From Alphaproteobacteria bacterium (GTDB lineage: Bacteria > Pseudomonadota > Alphaproteobacteria > JAUHZY01): a stretch of 64,000 nt of DNA. The DNA is taken from positions 434,001 through 498,000 of the forward strand of contig JAUHZY010000001.1 in assembly GCA_030425825.1 (NCBI GenBank). The letters are read 5' to 3'. The first letter of the stretch is position 1; every line of letters begins with the position of its first letter. Shown piece by piece: positions 32,625-42,204 of the stretch. The notes beneath the pieces are model-generated. The model saw only the letters and a program-made list of their open reading frames with translations. It did no database searches and was not told the DNA's origin. The position numbers and the translations under genes are program-made.

Positions 32625-34072
32625 AGTTGTGTCTGTTTAAAGGTGGTCTTTACCCAATTCTTGCCCGAAGCTTCCCACACCTTACCTGGTGTCTGAACAA
32701 TGCCTTCGACTAAGTAGTCGTTTTTGGCTGTGCCCATTTTGAGCCTTTGCATTTCAATAAGTGGCACATCAAACATGAACTGTTGCCCCAAGGAGTACCC
32801 ACCTTGCCCCTTGTCATTGCCGTTGATGGAAAGCTTCCACTGTTCGGTTTGGCCAATGCTTTTGGCTGCCCATTCATTTTGTTTGTGGTTGCCATTGGCC
32901 AGAAAAACCTTGTTCCGAAGGTTCCCGATATATGAGAAAATCTCATCATGGTTGCTGCCAATTACCGCGAGATAGTTGCTGATTGATTGCGTTAAACTCA
33001 CTGTAATGACTCGCAATCCGCGACAGGTAGTTTGCCACATCATGTCTTGCCTCCCTTCTTTTATGTAGAAGAATTGAGACTCGTCATTGTAAAGAAAAAC
33101 AGGCTTCGTTTCTGCTGTGATCCGTCTTCTCTCCGTAGCTCTTTGCCAGATCATCTTGAATAAACACTGCGCCTTAATTCCGATGTCTTTATAGGTATGG
33201 GCATCCAGAGCCAGGACGATGATTTTGCCCTCGAAGCTGTCTTCAGGTGTAAAGGTGGTCGTGGTGCTGAACAGTTCAGCCAATACCCCACGAGCGAAGC
33301 TATCCAGCAAGCTGGTCAAACTACTTACCACTATACTTCGGGTGCGCTCTGACAGATTCGGGAATTCCTTCAGCCAGTAAATAGCGGTCGTCGATTTGTC
33401 TCGTGCTTTGCCGTCTGTGCTTTCAATTTGCTCTAAACAGGCAAAACAGAAGCTTTCTTGTCGCCATTCTTCTATGAACACCTCTTCCCCACTTTGGGCA
33501 GCTGAGTTGACCACTTGAAGCATGTTGCTTACGGTAACTTCTTGCCCAGAGAGTTGAAGCAAATCCAAAATATTCCTGATCAACTGCTTTTGGGCATGTG
33601 TCCAATAAGTGTCGGAACCACCTTTTTTTTCGGCACCCGAACCCAAGACAGCCAAGAGCAGGGTGACAACATTTTCTGTTAGGCCAGCACCCGAAGGTGA
33701 CGCAGATTCATAGGCCAGAAAGTTGAATCGGTGATGGTCTTTTCCAAAGATGATTAGGTCTTCGGTACGTCCGCACTTGGCAGCGGCTTTTTGCCAGACT
33801 TCAATTTCTTCTGATTTCACCGTTAACACCAAGCCAGAGAGTCCATGATTCAATAGGTTCATAATGACCTGTAAACCCACCGAGCTACTCTTTCCTGAAC
33901 CTGTTGCCCCAGTACAAAATAGGCCTGAACATCCATCCCCCAGCGAGATGTATTCATCACCTACACCCAATAAGGGTTGATCCATAATGTCGTTGGACTC
34001 GGTTTCAGGCTCTTGGACAGTTTCCCAAGAGAAGCCTAAAAACCAACCGATGATTTGAACAATGATCTTCAT
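32621..34072 (-). CDS. VirD4/TraD-like type IV coupling ATPase
   Basis: A DNA-pumping ATPase that links the relaxosome to a mating pore, 483 residues. Walker A is GATGSGKSSS at 55-64 and a Walker-B-like strand is KPVFLYNDESQFF. The TRGLRVITVSLTQSISNYL segment matches the conserved motif of TraD/VirD4 (CRG and Q near the sensor). The N-terminal transmembrane part of classical T4CPs is reduced to a short hydrophobic stretch, with the adjacent membrane protein gene as a possible substitute. It follows the relaxase in the same direction. Confidence 0.85.
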   Translation of the reverse strand: MKIIVQIIGWFLGFSWETVQEPETESNDIMDQPLLGVGDEYISLGDGCSGLFCTGATGSGKSSSVGLQVIMNLLNHGLSGLVLTVKSEEIEVWQKAAAKCGRTEDLIIFGKDHHRFNFLAYESASPSGAGLTENVVTLLLAVLGSGAEKKGGSDTYWTHAQKQLIRNILDLLQLSGQEVTVSNMLQVVNSAAQSGEEVFIEEWRQESFCFACLEQIESTDGKARDKSTTAIYWLKEFPNLSERTRSIVVSSLTSLLDSFARGVLAELFSTTTTFTPEDSFEGKIIVLALDAHTYKDIGIKAQCLFKMIWQRATERRRITAETKPVFLYNDESQFFYIKEGRQDMMWQTTCRGLRVITVSLTQSISNYLAVIGSNHDEIFSYIGNLRNKVFLANGNHKQNEWAAKSIGQTEQWKLSINGNDKGQGGYSLGQQFMFDVPLIEMQRLKMGTAKNDYLVEGIVQTPGKVWEASGKNWVKTTFKQTQL

Positions 34073-34115
34073 TTTCTGTGCTGTTTAATGAGATAAGACC
34101 GAGTGGATAGGTTTG

Positions 34116-34475
34116 TTAATTGCTTTCCTGCATTTTTTTGAAAAAAATGCGTTCCACGCAGGGTTCACCTTCTTTAATAGCCAAGGCATTATCAGTTTCG
34201 GCAAGCCAGAGCACACGGTGAAAGTTCACGCCATCCATCACGCTTGAAAGTGCCAATCCTTTCACTTGTATTTCGGTGTCTTGAAATTGAAAAGTCAGCA
34301 AGCCTTCTTTATAGCTTGCTTCTGAAAGCATGGCGTAGGCATAACTCTTTCGTTCACCTGTTTTAAACCTGAACTCTAAACGCAAGGACAAAAAGCCATC
34401 AACTTTAGAAATCCCCACACAAGGATTTTCTTGTGTATTTGGGGCTTTTAGTAGGTCTTTATAATCATCTTTCAC
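34116..34475 (-). CDS. Unrecognised protein between relaxase and T4CP, 119 aa
   Basis: A small, mostly beta protein (LSLRLEFRFKTGERKSYAYA, IQVKGLALS) without span. Its ATG overlaps the relaxase 3' end by 11 bp, so it is translated with it. It could be an accessory relaxosome protein, judged only by place. Family not recognised. Confidence 0.5.
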   Translation of the reverse strand: MKDDYKDLLKAPNTQENPCVGISKVDGFLSLRLEFRFKTGERKSYAYAMLSEASYKEGLLTFQFQDTEIQVKGLALSSVMDGVNFHRVLWLAETDNALAIKEGEPCVERIFFKKMQESN

Positions 34476-37344
34476 GTTCGTTCCTTCCTTTATCTAGTCC
34501 ACCTAAACCTCTGTATCTTGGCCTTTTTAGCTTCGGTGTTTTCTCGGTGGGTTGCCAATCAATGGGTTTGGCCTTATTGGTTTTATAAGTGCCATAGCGT
34601 GGAGATGTTAGCTGCCAATCTTTGTATGTGGCGTTTCCCTGCATGGGTCGCAAAAGCTTAGTGCCAGTGGTATAAGTGCGTTGGAGCTGTGTACGGTTTT
34701 GCATGAAGTAGATAGCTCGTCTTTGCTCATGGCTAAGGCGCAAACTTTCAGCTGCCTTAGATGAATAGCCCACCATATCAAGAGCAACAGCTTTTTCACT
34801 CGGCTTGTAGACCTGTGCTTTGAAGTTTTCAATGTTGTTGGTATAAATCTTTGCCCGGAGCTTCCCACGCGATGCCGACACATAGAATTGTGCATTGTTG
34901 ATGGCGCCTTTTACGGCATCATTCATCAGGACTTGTACCACAGGAACGGACTTGCCTTGGGCGGCAAAACTGGTGTGAGAATAGCCATGTTTTAAGTGGG
35001 CATAGTCTCTTGGAATGATCTTGCCATTGGTAAGGACAATATCACCGCCTTTGCCAAAGCTTTTCACCTTTACACGGTCTCCGTTATTAAAGCCAAAACC
35101 GTTTTTATCTACACCGCCCTTGGTCAACATGAGCACATCACCTTTACTCACTTTCAGTTGATCGGGGCGGTATACATTGGCTTGTTTAGTCTGTGAGTAT
35201 GGTAGTAGGGCGAAACCCTTGTTGTTTTCAGTAACTGTTAAATGAGTAGGGGTAACATTAAGCACCATGACTTCTTGTCCTTTCTCAAAATCACCTACTG
35301 ACTCATTAAAAACGAGTTTATCCGACATCTTATAAGATGCTGGCAGGTGTTTTTCAGCCTTTGAATATTTAAGCTCTTTCAGGGTATAGTAGGTTTTCTC
35401 AAACTTCCCTAGTTGACCTCTTGCAGATAAGCTTTTGCGGATAAAAGCAGTGACAATGTCCGCTTCATTATGGGTAGGTACCACCACTAAGTTTGGCTCC
35501 TTAAAGTGATGGGTTTTGACATAGTCTTTGGCAATGGACGCATAGAGCTTCAAGTCATCGCCTTCTTCAATCCAGCCAGAGCGTTCAAAAGCATTGATGG
35601 CATCTTCATAGCGGCCTCGTGCTATGTCTTGAATGGCTAGCTTGTACAAACCTTGTTGCCTAACCACTTCGCTTACATGATAGGGCTGGATCAGTTTGGA
35701 TTTCTCCAAAACCGTCATGGCAGGACTTCCAACCACTGCTTCATGTTGACGCCTATCTCCACTTAACACCACGTGCGCATTGTGCTTGTGGGCTAATTCA
35801 AAAACGCCTTTTGCATCTGCCACATTCAACAAACCCACTTCATCAATCAGAATGATTTGCCCATTCAAAAACCGATGGTCTTTGGCATGAAGCAGGGATG
35901 CTACCGTTGTGGCATTCTCAAAACCTGATTCGCGCAATACCACCCTTGACGCTTGTGCCGTAGGGGCATAGGCATACACTTCTTTGCCTTTGGCCTTGGC
36001 GGCATGTTGAATTTCCTGCATAAGCGTTGTCTTACCCACGCCAGCCCGACCAGAGACAAGGGTCACACGGTCGTTTGACGAAAGCACATGGCGAATCGCT
36101 CCTTTTTGTTCATCATTCAAAAAGTCATGCTGAAAATCTTTGTAATCTGGTGCTAATGGTTCAACACAGTGTTTGCCATTTCTCACCAGTTTGAGCATGT
36201 CTAACTCACTCGCCAAAATATCTCCAGTGGTGCAGAGCTTTTGGCCATCCACAACTTTAGAAATCAAGTGTGATGGACTGACTTCTTCCAATTCCGACAG
36301 TTTCACAAAACCCACAGAACGCTTAAAACCATCTGCCAGTAAATGACGGTGGGGAACAACACTTTTACGCTCAAAAGCATGTTCCATGGCAAAATCCATG
36401 GCCTGTTCAGGCGATAGTTTTTTAGGGCTTTCTACCTGAGAATACCATTTGGCCGCTTCAATGCGGTTGAGTTCCGATGGACTCAACCGGTGCCGCCATT
36501 CCTTTTGTTGCTCTTCCCAAGACAGGGTATTGCTGGACTTACTTTCCCTTGTTTTAGCACCCAACAGGGCTTTGATCTTTGGATCTCTTATATCCAGCTT
36601 TTCAATAACTTCATTCACTTGGGCAGTGCGCCGGGAAAAGGTTTCTTCAAGCTCTCTTGGAAATCCTGAAATCACTGGACCTTTTACACCTGGTTCTACC
36701 TGATACCCCAAGGCTTTGGCGTTGGTAGCAAAACGGTCAAACATCACGGCTTCAAACCATGGTGCATCACGTTTTAAATCACCTGCTTGTAATGCCATAA
36801 AACGGCCTTTGTCTTCGCGGTAAGTGGCATTGGCGGCCACGGCATGAATATGGAGCATAGGGTCACTTTTGCCGTCCACAGGCCGTGCTGAGCGGTGTAG
36901 AAACTCCGCCCAAATCAAATTACCTGTTACCACGTCATGATTTGCACCATGGTCACGGACACGGCTTTTGGCTTCCTTTTCAATTTGCTTCATGGTGTAA
37001 CTAACGGCATCCCTAAAGGCTTCTTCAATTTCTTGCTTATGTCCAATCATGGCGACCAACGACCAACATTTGGGCAAACTAAAGGTCATATCCATGACTG
37101 CTCTTGGATGACCAGGCACATCACGGGGCGTGAGTTTTTCTTCCCCGTCGAGCATTCGGTTATAGGCCAACTTCTTAAAGTCTTCTCCCTTCACTTCACC
37201 CGACAATCCCAAAAGCTCAGCTCCCTTGCCATGCCATGTGCCTATCTCACCAGCCAAATCGTCTAGGTGGTAATTGTCTTGTTCAAGATGGTTGTCAAAA
37301 TACTTGGCAGCCGCAGCCGCACTCATCCAGTTCATGCGAAGCAT
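34465..37344 (-). CDS. MobF-family relaxase/helicase (TrwC/TraI type)
   Basis: 959 residues. The N-terminal relaxase has the candidate catalytic tyrosines Y15 and Y25, HGKGAELLGLSGEVK, DMTFSLPKCWS and the metal-binding LHIHAVAAN near 160-170, all MobF features. A RecD-like helicase follows, with Walker A GRAGVGKTTL near 430-440, ILIDEVG, and late helicase motifs (YSHTSFAAQGK, YVSASRGK). It nicks at oriT, unwinds and carries the strand. GGAGG lies 8 nt before the ATG. A hairpin with a T run sits in the leader. It is the mobilisation core of this element. Confidence 0.93.
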   Translation of the reverse strand: MLRMNWMSAAAAAKYFDNHLEQDNYHLDDLAGEIGTWHGKGAELLGLSGEVKGEDFKKLAYNRMLDGEEKLTPRDVPGHPRAVMDMTFSLPKCWSLVAMIGHKQEIEEAFRDAVSYTMKQIEKEAKSRVRDHGANHDVVTGNLIWAEFLHRSARPVDGKSDPMLHIHAVAANATYREDKGRFMALQAGDLKRDAPWFEAVMFDRFATNAKALGYQVEPGVKGPVISGFPRELEETFSRRTAQVNEVIEKLDIRDPKIKALLGAKTRESKSSNTLSWEEQQKEWRHRLSPSELNRIEAAKWYSQVESPKKLSPEQAMDFAMEHAFERKSVVPHRHLLADGFKRSVGFVKLSELEEVSPSHLISKVVDGQKLCTTGDILASELDMLKLVRNGKHCVEPLAPDYKDFQHDFLNDEQKGAIRHVLSSNDRVTLVSGRAGVGKTTLMQEIQHAAKAKGKEVYAYAPTAQASRVVLRESGFENATTVASLLHAKDHRFLNGQIILIDEVGLLNVADAKGVFELAHKHNAHVVLSGDRRQHEAVVGSPAMTVLEKSKLIQPYHVSEVVRQQGLYKLAIQDIARGRYEDAINAFERSGWIEEGDDLKLYASIAKDYVKTHHFKEPNLVVVPTHNEADIVTAFIRKSLSARGQLGKFEKTYYTLKELKYSKAEKHLPASYKMSDKLVFNESVGDFEKGQEVMVLNVTPTHLTVTENNKGFALLPYSQTKQANVYRPDQLKVSKGDVLMLTKGGVDKNGFGFNNGDRVKVKSFGKGGDIVLTNGKIIPRDYAHLKHGYSHTSFAAQGKSVPVVQVLMNDAVKGAINNAQFYVSASRGKLRAKIYTNNIENFKAQVYKPSEKAVALDMVGYSSKAAESLRLSHEQRRAIYFMQNRTQLQRTYTTGTKLLRPMQGNATYKDWQLTSPRYGTYKTNKAKPIDWQPTEKTPKLKRPRYRGLGGLDKGRNERER

Positions 37345-37372
37345 GTGGTTTTCCTCCTTATGTGCTAATGAA

Positions 37373-37394
37373 AAAAGCCCCGGATGGGGCTTTT
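37373..37394. terminator. Terminator-like hairpin in the relaxase leader
   Basis: AAAAGCCCC (37373-37381), GGAT, GGGGCTTTT (37386-37394). It is a perfect stem with T runs on both strands, 28 bp upstream of the relaxase ATG. It shields the relaxase from read-through or acts as an attenuator. Confidence 0.6.
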
Positions 37395-37574
37395 GTTAAT
37401 TTGATGGGGGGATAGTGGATTTTTTTCTGAAACTTTTTTTTTGACCGCTAACCAATTGACGAACAGATGAATAAACCCTGTCCTTTCAGATATTCACGCT
37501 AAATCTTAGTGTTGTAACGGTACTGGATTGGTGCTTAGAATTTTTCGGCACTATTTATCTTAAACAACAAGAGA

Positions 37575-37784
37575 ATGAATATTACTTACACACTCATATT
37601 ACTTGTACTTGCACCAATCGCTTACGGGTTTATCTGTGCTTATTTGCCTATAAAACGATCCAAAAGATTTCGTGAAGCCGTCCTTGAGTTCACTCAAGTC
37701 ATGAAGATTCTGCCAATATCCAAAATCTTCGACATCATCAAGGCCAACAAAACAAAGTCCGACAATGGCAAAAATGATCCATAA
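37575..37784 (+). CDS. Small membrane protein, 69 aa
   Basis: One N-terminal span (YTLILLVLAPIAYGFICAYL, about 5-24) followed by a basic cytoplasmic tail (PIKRSKRFREAV) and a polar end. Divergent from the relaxase, upstream of ssb. Plausible but without homology support; family unknown. Confidence 0.4.
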   Translation: MNITYTLILLVLAPIAYGFICAYLPIKRSKRFREAVLEFTQVMKILPISKIFDIIKANKTKSDNGKNDP

Positions 37785-37827
37785 AGATTGATTTATTTGG
37801 TGGTTCTGGTGGATTGTTCTTTGGACG

Positions 37828-37905
37828 TTACCCGCCAGCGGGCGGGTCGGGCTTTTCGCGCTACACGGTAGCTTGCTGCAATCCCTAATGCAGATAAATT
37901 TCACC
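37828..37905. repeat. GC-rich hairpin, REP-like
   Basis: ACCCGCC (37830-37836), AGCG, GGCGGGT (37841-37847), followed by a GC-rich tract to about 37875, clearly richer in G+C than the surroundings. It looks like a short interspersed repeat rather than a gene. It is a single copy in this window. Confidence 0.35.
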
Positions 37906-38018
37906 CTTCATAAAACTGGTTCCCCACATATTTCAGGGTAGAGTTTTAGTCAGGTACTCTTAACTCGTCCAACCTGTATCCTTTAGGCTCTCTTTTTAAA
38001 CAAAGAAGGAGATTCAAC

Positions 38019-38354
38019 ATGAGTAATAATCTAGTAAAGCTTATAGGTATTTTGGCGCAAGCCCCACGGTTCTTTAAAACCAAGCAAAACAAAGAAGCCG
38101 TTTCACTTTCTGTGGGTACGCGCAATAGCTATAAAGACAAGGAAAGCAATGAGTGGAAATCAAAGGCCACTGTATTCCACAATGACATTTTTGCCTTCTC
38201 ATCTACCATGGTAGAAACCTGCAAGAGCTTTAAGCACAAAGACTTGATAGAGCTGGAAGGGGAATTGGAATACAGAAAATTCATTGACAAGGACGGCAAC
38301 AAACGAAGTTCACCAAGCATTATTCTCAAGAAGATTGAACACAAAATTGTGTGA
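38019..38354 (+). CDS. ssb: Single-stranded DNA-binding protein (SSB-like)
   Basis: 111 residues of one OB fold: NNLVKLIGILAQAP, the strand VSLSVGTRNSYKDK, the WKSKATVFHND region and LIELEGELEYRKF, which is the SSB pattern. The acidic C-terminal tail of housekeeping SSBs is missing (it ends IEHKIV), as in many plasmid or element SSBs. It probably coats the transferred strand. AAGGAGA precedes the ATG. Confidence 0.82.
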   Translation: MSNNLVKLIGILAQAPRFFKTKQNKEAVSLSVGTRNSYKDKESNEWKSKATVFHNDIFAFSSTMVETCKSFKHKDLIELEGELEYRKFIDKDGNKRSSPSIILKKIEHKIV

Positions 38355-38365
38355 CCACTCTAAAC

Positions 38366-38398
38366 TTCTCGCCTGGACAATGCCTGTCTAGGCGAGAA
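38366..38398 (+). terminator. Strong hairpin after ssb
   Basis: TTCTCGCCTGGACA (38366-38379), 5 nt, TGTCTAGGCGAGAA (38385-38398): 14-bp stem with one G-T pair, beginning 11 bp after the stop. No T run follows, so it may be a terminator or a transcript-stabilising hairpin. Confidence 0.45.
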
Positions 38399-39192
38399 TG
38401 ACCATTCACCAACTTACCCCCATAAATGGGGATAAGCTCATCTTGCCAGACGGAAACGGCGGACAGTCATGGATGGGCACAGTTTTCTAAGGAAAACTGC
38501 ACACAACCAAGCCTGACGTGGAAAGTGGGGATAACTCACCGTTCGGTTGCAGGCATTGGAGTTACCCCCACTTACCACTCTACAACCAATTTTTCTTTTT
38601 AATATGAATTCAAAATATAAATGGGATTCTGTGTTTCATTCTTCGTGGTCGCATCAGGTTAAGACAAGTTTCATCCTGATAAAGCACGAAAGCACGATTC
38701 ATGGCCGTCATCCCTAGTCCACAAATCAAACTTTCTTTAGCATGTGGACGTGCCATCTTTCAAAACGCAAGACCAGCTTGCACATGAATCATGACACCAC
38801 CACTACAAGGCATAAAATAGGGGCTTTGCTCACAGGTAACAGAGAACCCAAAGACAGGGCAAGCCAACCAGCTTGATGCATTGTATAAACGCATAGGTCA
38901 ATAAAGCATTCAAGGCATGACCCACAGGGCTACAATGCCTAAAGCCCATCGGCTGACAGTTCCGAAGCTCGTTGAAACTCCGTTCACCCAAAATCCAAAT
39001 GGCAAGCATTTACATTTTGACCTCTCTATCTTTCAACCAGCATTTGAGATCAAATGCCATGCATCCATAGACAGATGAAGACCGACAAGCCCATAAAACA
39101 AGCGTTGTATCCAACCAGATCAAATTCTCTTCAGGCATCTCCCCTTATCCTTGAAATAAGGAAAAAATCTGAGAACAATCTCAGACATTCAT
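38399..39192. other. Non-coding 0.8 kb with inverted repeats, candidate oriT
   Basis: No convincing ORF. Inverted repeats: CTTACCCCC (38413-38421) with GGGGATAAG (38428-38436), and a 15-bp pair at 38523-38537 and 38559-38573 (AAGTGGGGATAACTC type, one mismatch) sharing the same GGGGATAA core. A short palindrome lies at 39040-39057 (GCATTTGA, 2 nt, TCAAATGC). Long non-coding stretches with such repeats near ssb and relaxase genes often hold the transfer origin; no nic site can be named. Confidence 0.4.
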
Positions 39193-42100
39193 TTAACCCA
39201 CGTTTCTAATTTTCAGAATGTCCACTGTATTTGCAAACTTATCAATCAAGAACGGCGGGAGTCTGTCACTGATAAAGCTCGTTATTTCCTGGTCGTTGTC
39301 AATGATAAAATCATCCAAGTCATTGGACGAAACAAAAGAACCGGATTGGCTTATCCAATCACTCAATGAAAGAACCAATAGCCTATCTGTTATACCAAGC
39401 TCTATTATCGATAATTGAATAGTAGTGCCAATTCCATGTTGCAAAAAGTTTGGCCATGCGGAAATCACGGCACTTACAGGCTCGCTCTCAGTTCGTAATT
39501 CTCGAAGTCGAATTATTGAACCAACCAGACTTGAAACATCAAAACCAAGAAAGCCATGAATAAGCCTTAAAACAATACGAATATCCAAACCTGCATCACT
39601 GGCAATGAATTCATACCACTTGCCAGACATCCAGCCTTTCACTACTCTTAGCACTATTGGCGCATCAACTTCTACATTGTTGGCATTGTTAAAATTTTCA
39701 AGCGCAAGCTGAAAATCATCCAATTCGAAAACTCCATTTACTAAAATGAATTCAAGCCAATCTTCATTTAAAGATTCAGTTACACCAGTCCACAAGTCAG
39801 ATTGCCAATCAAAACTATCAATAATCGAATTGTATGACCTCAAGTTGACTCCACTCTGCTTGATTGTGCTGAATTCATTACTCTCAATATACGGAGCCAA
39901 TTCTTCACTTCTCAGTTCAAACAACTGTCTTGCGGTCTCCTTTTCATTGTCATTTGAAAGGTTATAAGTAAGGGTTTCTTCGAGTAGTGAAGTGACTTTA
40001 TCACGTAGATCGCTGAGTTCTACTTCTTCACCGAGTAAATGAATCATTGATACATCTATTGAATCAAATAGTTGCTTAATATGCCAAGGAGCATCATCCA
40101 AGATTTCTTTACTCAATTGAATCTGCGCCTTTATCAAAAAATCACTTATCTCCTGAACTATTTCGTGCAACCTGCCTTGAACCCTCTCGTTACCTGAATC
40201 ATCAATCAAATTCCTTAGTATCTCAAAGTCACCGCTATGGGGGGCAAGTACAAACCCCTTATTTTCTTTTCCAGCCCTTCCTGCTCTACCAACTAGGTTT
40301 TTAAGGTCTCTAATCTTTAAGGGAACCCAACCTTTTTCATCATTTACATAACGTTGTGTGGAGTGAATTACGAGTGTTCTAATTGGAAGGTTTACACCCT
40401 CTGCCAAGGTATTGGTACAAATTACCAGTCGGATTTTCTCAGTTCGTAAACTGTCTTCAATTACTTCTCTTACATTTTGTGGTAGATCGCCATGATGAAA
40501 TAGAACGCCATGTTCAACGAGTTCGGTAAGTAGATATGTTTCTCCAAAAATCAACGCAAAATACCTTCGAAGCTCAGCCAATTGCTGTGCATTTGATTGT
40601 TCCGCAGGACTTCTGAACCCATGTAGTCCTTTTTCAAGCATGTCCTTACATTTCAATGCCAAACCCTCTACACCATTCCTTCTACTTTTTTGTGGTGCAA
40701 AAAGTGCAACACTACCTTGCTCTACTGCTTTGAGTGAAACGGCCACAGACATAACAGATTTTACTCCATCCCAACCGTATGTATTTATTCTATTAGTCTG
40801 TGGATTGAGAAACTTGAAATCTTCGTTTGTAAGAAATTTATACAACTGGTAATTTGTCGGACGAGCTTCATTTGGGTTGATGTTTAAGTAATATCTTTTT
40901 GAAGTTTGCCTCTGTAAAAAGCCAAATTCTAGTTGTGTTGGTCTATAAGCTGATCTTACCACTGTTTGATCAGTTCCTCCCAACCAATCATTTATATCAT
41001 CCACATTCGGGATAATGGCAGAGATAAAGATGAATCTGCACTTCCCCGTTGACTTAAATCGTGACAGTAGTAGTTCATAACTTAAGCCTCTTGACTGATC
41101 GTCGAGAAGATGTCCTTCATCACAAATGACTAATGAAAATTCTTGCAAAAGTGCTGGCAAAACATTCTCTATCGCCATAAACTTTTCAGGGGTGGCAATA
41201 ACCATATTAGAATCACTCAAGGCATTTTGTTCTTCCGCAGTTGGAAAGTTCCCTCCATAAAGCGTTTTTGACTTGATCCCAAGGCGACCTAGATTTTTAG
41301 CAAATGAGCCTTTTAGTTCTGAAGCCAAAGAACGAAATGGTGCTAAATAGAGAACTTTACTGAACCGTTTCGTCTTTAGCTCATCGTATATTGCCAATTC
41401 ACTGATCGCTGTTTTGCCGGAACTTGTAGGCATTTGAAGGGTTGTAGTCAATCCTGATGTCAGAATGCCACTTGATAAGGCTTCAATTTGAGAAGGAAAA
41501 AAATCCCATATCGGTAGTGGACGTTTCAATAAATCATCAACCAATTCTTTCCAGTGACTTACTTCTTCCTTTTGTTCCTTTAGCCATAGCCAAGTATTCG
41601 ACTGAGAAAACTTGGCAGTGATTGTAAGGGCAAGCCTATAGGATGCAAACGTATCTAAACCAAATTGAACTGACTCATCGTAACGCGCATTGAGCAACTC
41701 TATCAACTCGTCCAAATGAGAGCCGTCACCAGTATCCAGGAATTTCTGAAGGGAAGATATATAGGAGTTCTCATTTGAGTTTTCAGGAAAGCTTCGGATT
41801 AAAAAAGACAATAAATATTCGTCAATTTTGGAGTCTAATCCTTCAAAACTCAATATCCTTCCTTGCAGGAAGGCAGAAGCACTATAATTGGCCAAATAAT
41901 AAAGACCTGAGACATGAAGTAGGTTTGTTATATGACTTATGCCTTGGAAATGCGATCTCGTTTTGGGTAACGAGAATATTTCTAAACCTTTGGCTATAGC
42001 CAAAAACTCTTTTCTGATCTCATCATTTGGTCTGCTCTCGTATCTATCAAATGCCCTCGACATCAAGGACATATAAAAGTGATATGGGGTCTTGATAAAA

Positions 42101-42198
42101 CGGTAATCCGCTATAGAATCGTCTGGAAGGCGAAAATCAACGAAAGATTGCCATGACTCGGATTCGGCTATCCAATAACTCAAGTTTCGATTTAACAT
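39193..42198 (-). CDS. hamB: HamB, Hachiman defence helicase
   Basis: A 1001-residue Ski2-like superfamily 2 helicase. Motif I is MPTSSGKTAIS (256-266), motif II DEGH (360-363), motif V TNTLAEGVNLP and motif VI NLVGRAGRAG. In Hachiman systems HamB senses damaged or unusual DNA and controls the HamA nuclease, leading to abortive protection against phage. The HamA gene lies 6 bp upstream in the same operon, and the pair is within a mobile element, both as expected. A long N-terminal helical part (1-230) is also typical for HamB. Confidence 0.85.
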   Translation of the reverse strand: MLNRNLSYWIAESESWQSFVDFRLPDDSIADYRFIKTPYHFYMSLMSRAFDRYESRPNDEIRKEFLAIAKGLEIFSLPKTRSHFQGISHITNLLHVSGLYYLANYSASAFLQGRILSFEGLDSKIDEYLLSFLIRSFPENSNENSYISSLQKFLDTGDGSHLDELIELLNARYDESVQFGLDTFASYRLALTITAKFSQSNTWLWLKEQKEEVSHWKELVDDLLKRPLPIWDFFPSQIEALSSGILTSGLTTTLQMPTSSGKTAISELAIYDELKTKRFSKVLYLAPFRSLASELKGSFAKNLGRLGIKSKTLYGGNFPTAEEQNALSDSNMVIATPEKFMAIENVLPALLQEFSLVICDEGHLLDDQSRGLSYELLLSRFKSTGKCRFIFISAIIPNVDDINDWLGGTDQTVVRSAYRPTQLEFGFLQRQTSKRYYLNINPNEARPTNYQLYKFLTNEDFKFLNPQTNRINTYGWDGVKSVMSVAVSLKAVEQGSVALFAPQKSRRNGVEGLALKCKDMLEKGLHGFRSPAEQSNAQQLAELRRYFALIFGETYLLTELVEHGVLFHHGDLPQNVREVIEDSLRTEKIRLVICTNTLAEGVNLPIRTLVIHSTQRYVNDEKGWVPLKIRDLKNLVGRAGRAGKENKGFVLAPHSGDFEILRNLIDDSGNERVQGRLHEIVQEISDFLIKAQIQLSKEILDDAPWHIKQLFDSIDVSMIHLLGEEVELSDLRDKVTSLLEETLTYNLSNDNEKETARQLFELRSEELAPYIESNEFSTIKQSGVNLRSYNSIIDSFDWQSDLWTGVTESLNEDWLEFILVNGVFELDDFQLALENFNNANNVEVDAPIVLRVVKGWMSGKWYEFIASDAGLDIRIVLRLIHGFLGFDVSSLVGSIIRLRELRTESEPVSAVISAWPNFLQHGIGTTIQLSIIELGITDRLLVLSLSDWISQSGSFVSSNDLDDFIIDNDQEITSFISDRLPPFLIDKFANTVDILKIRNVG

Positions 42199-42204
42199 TC
42201 GTTC

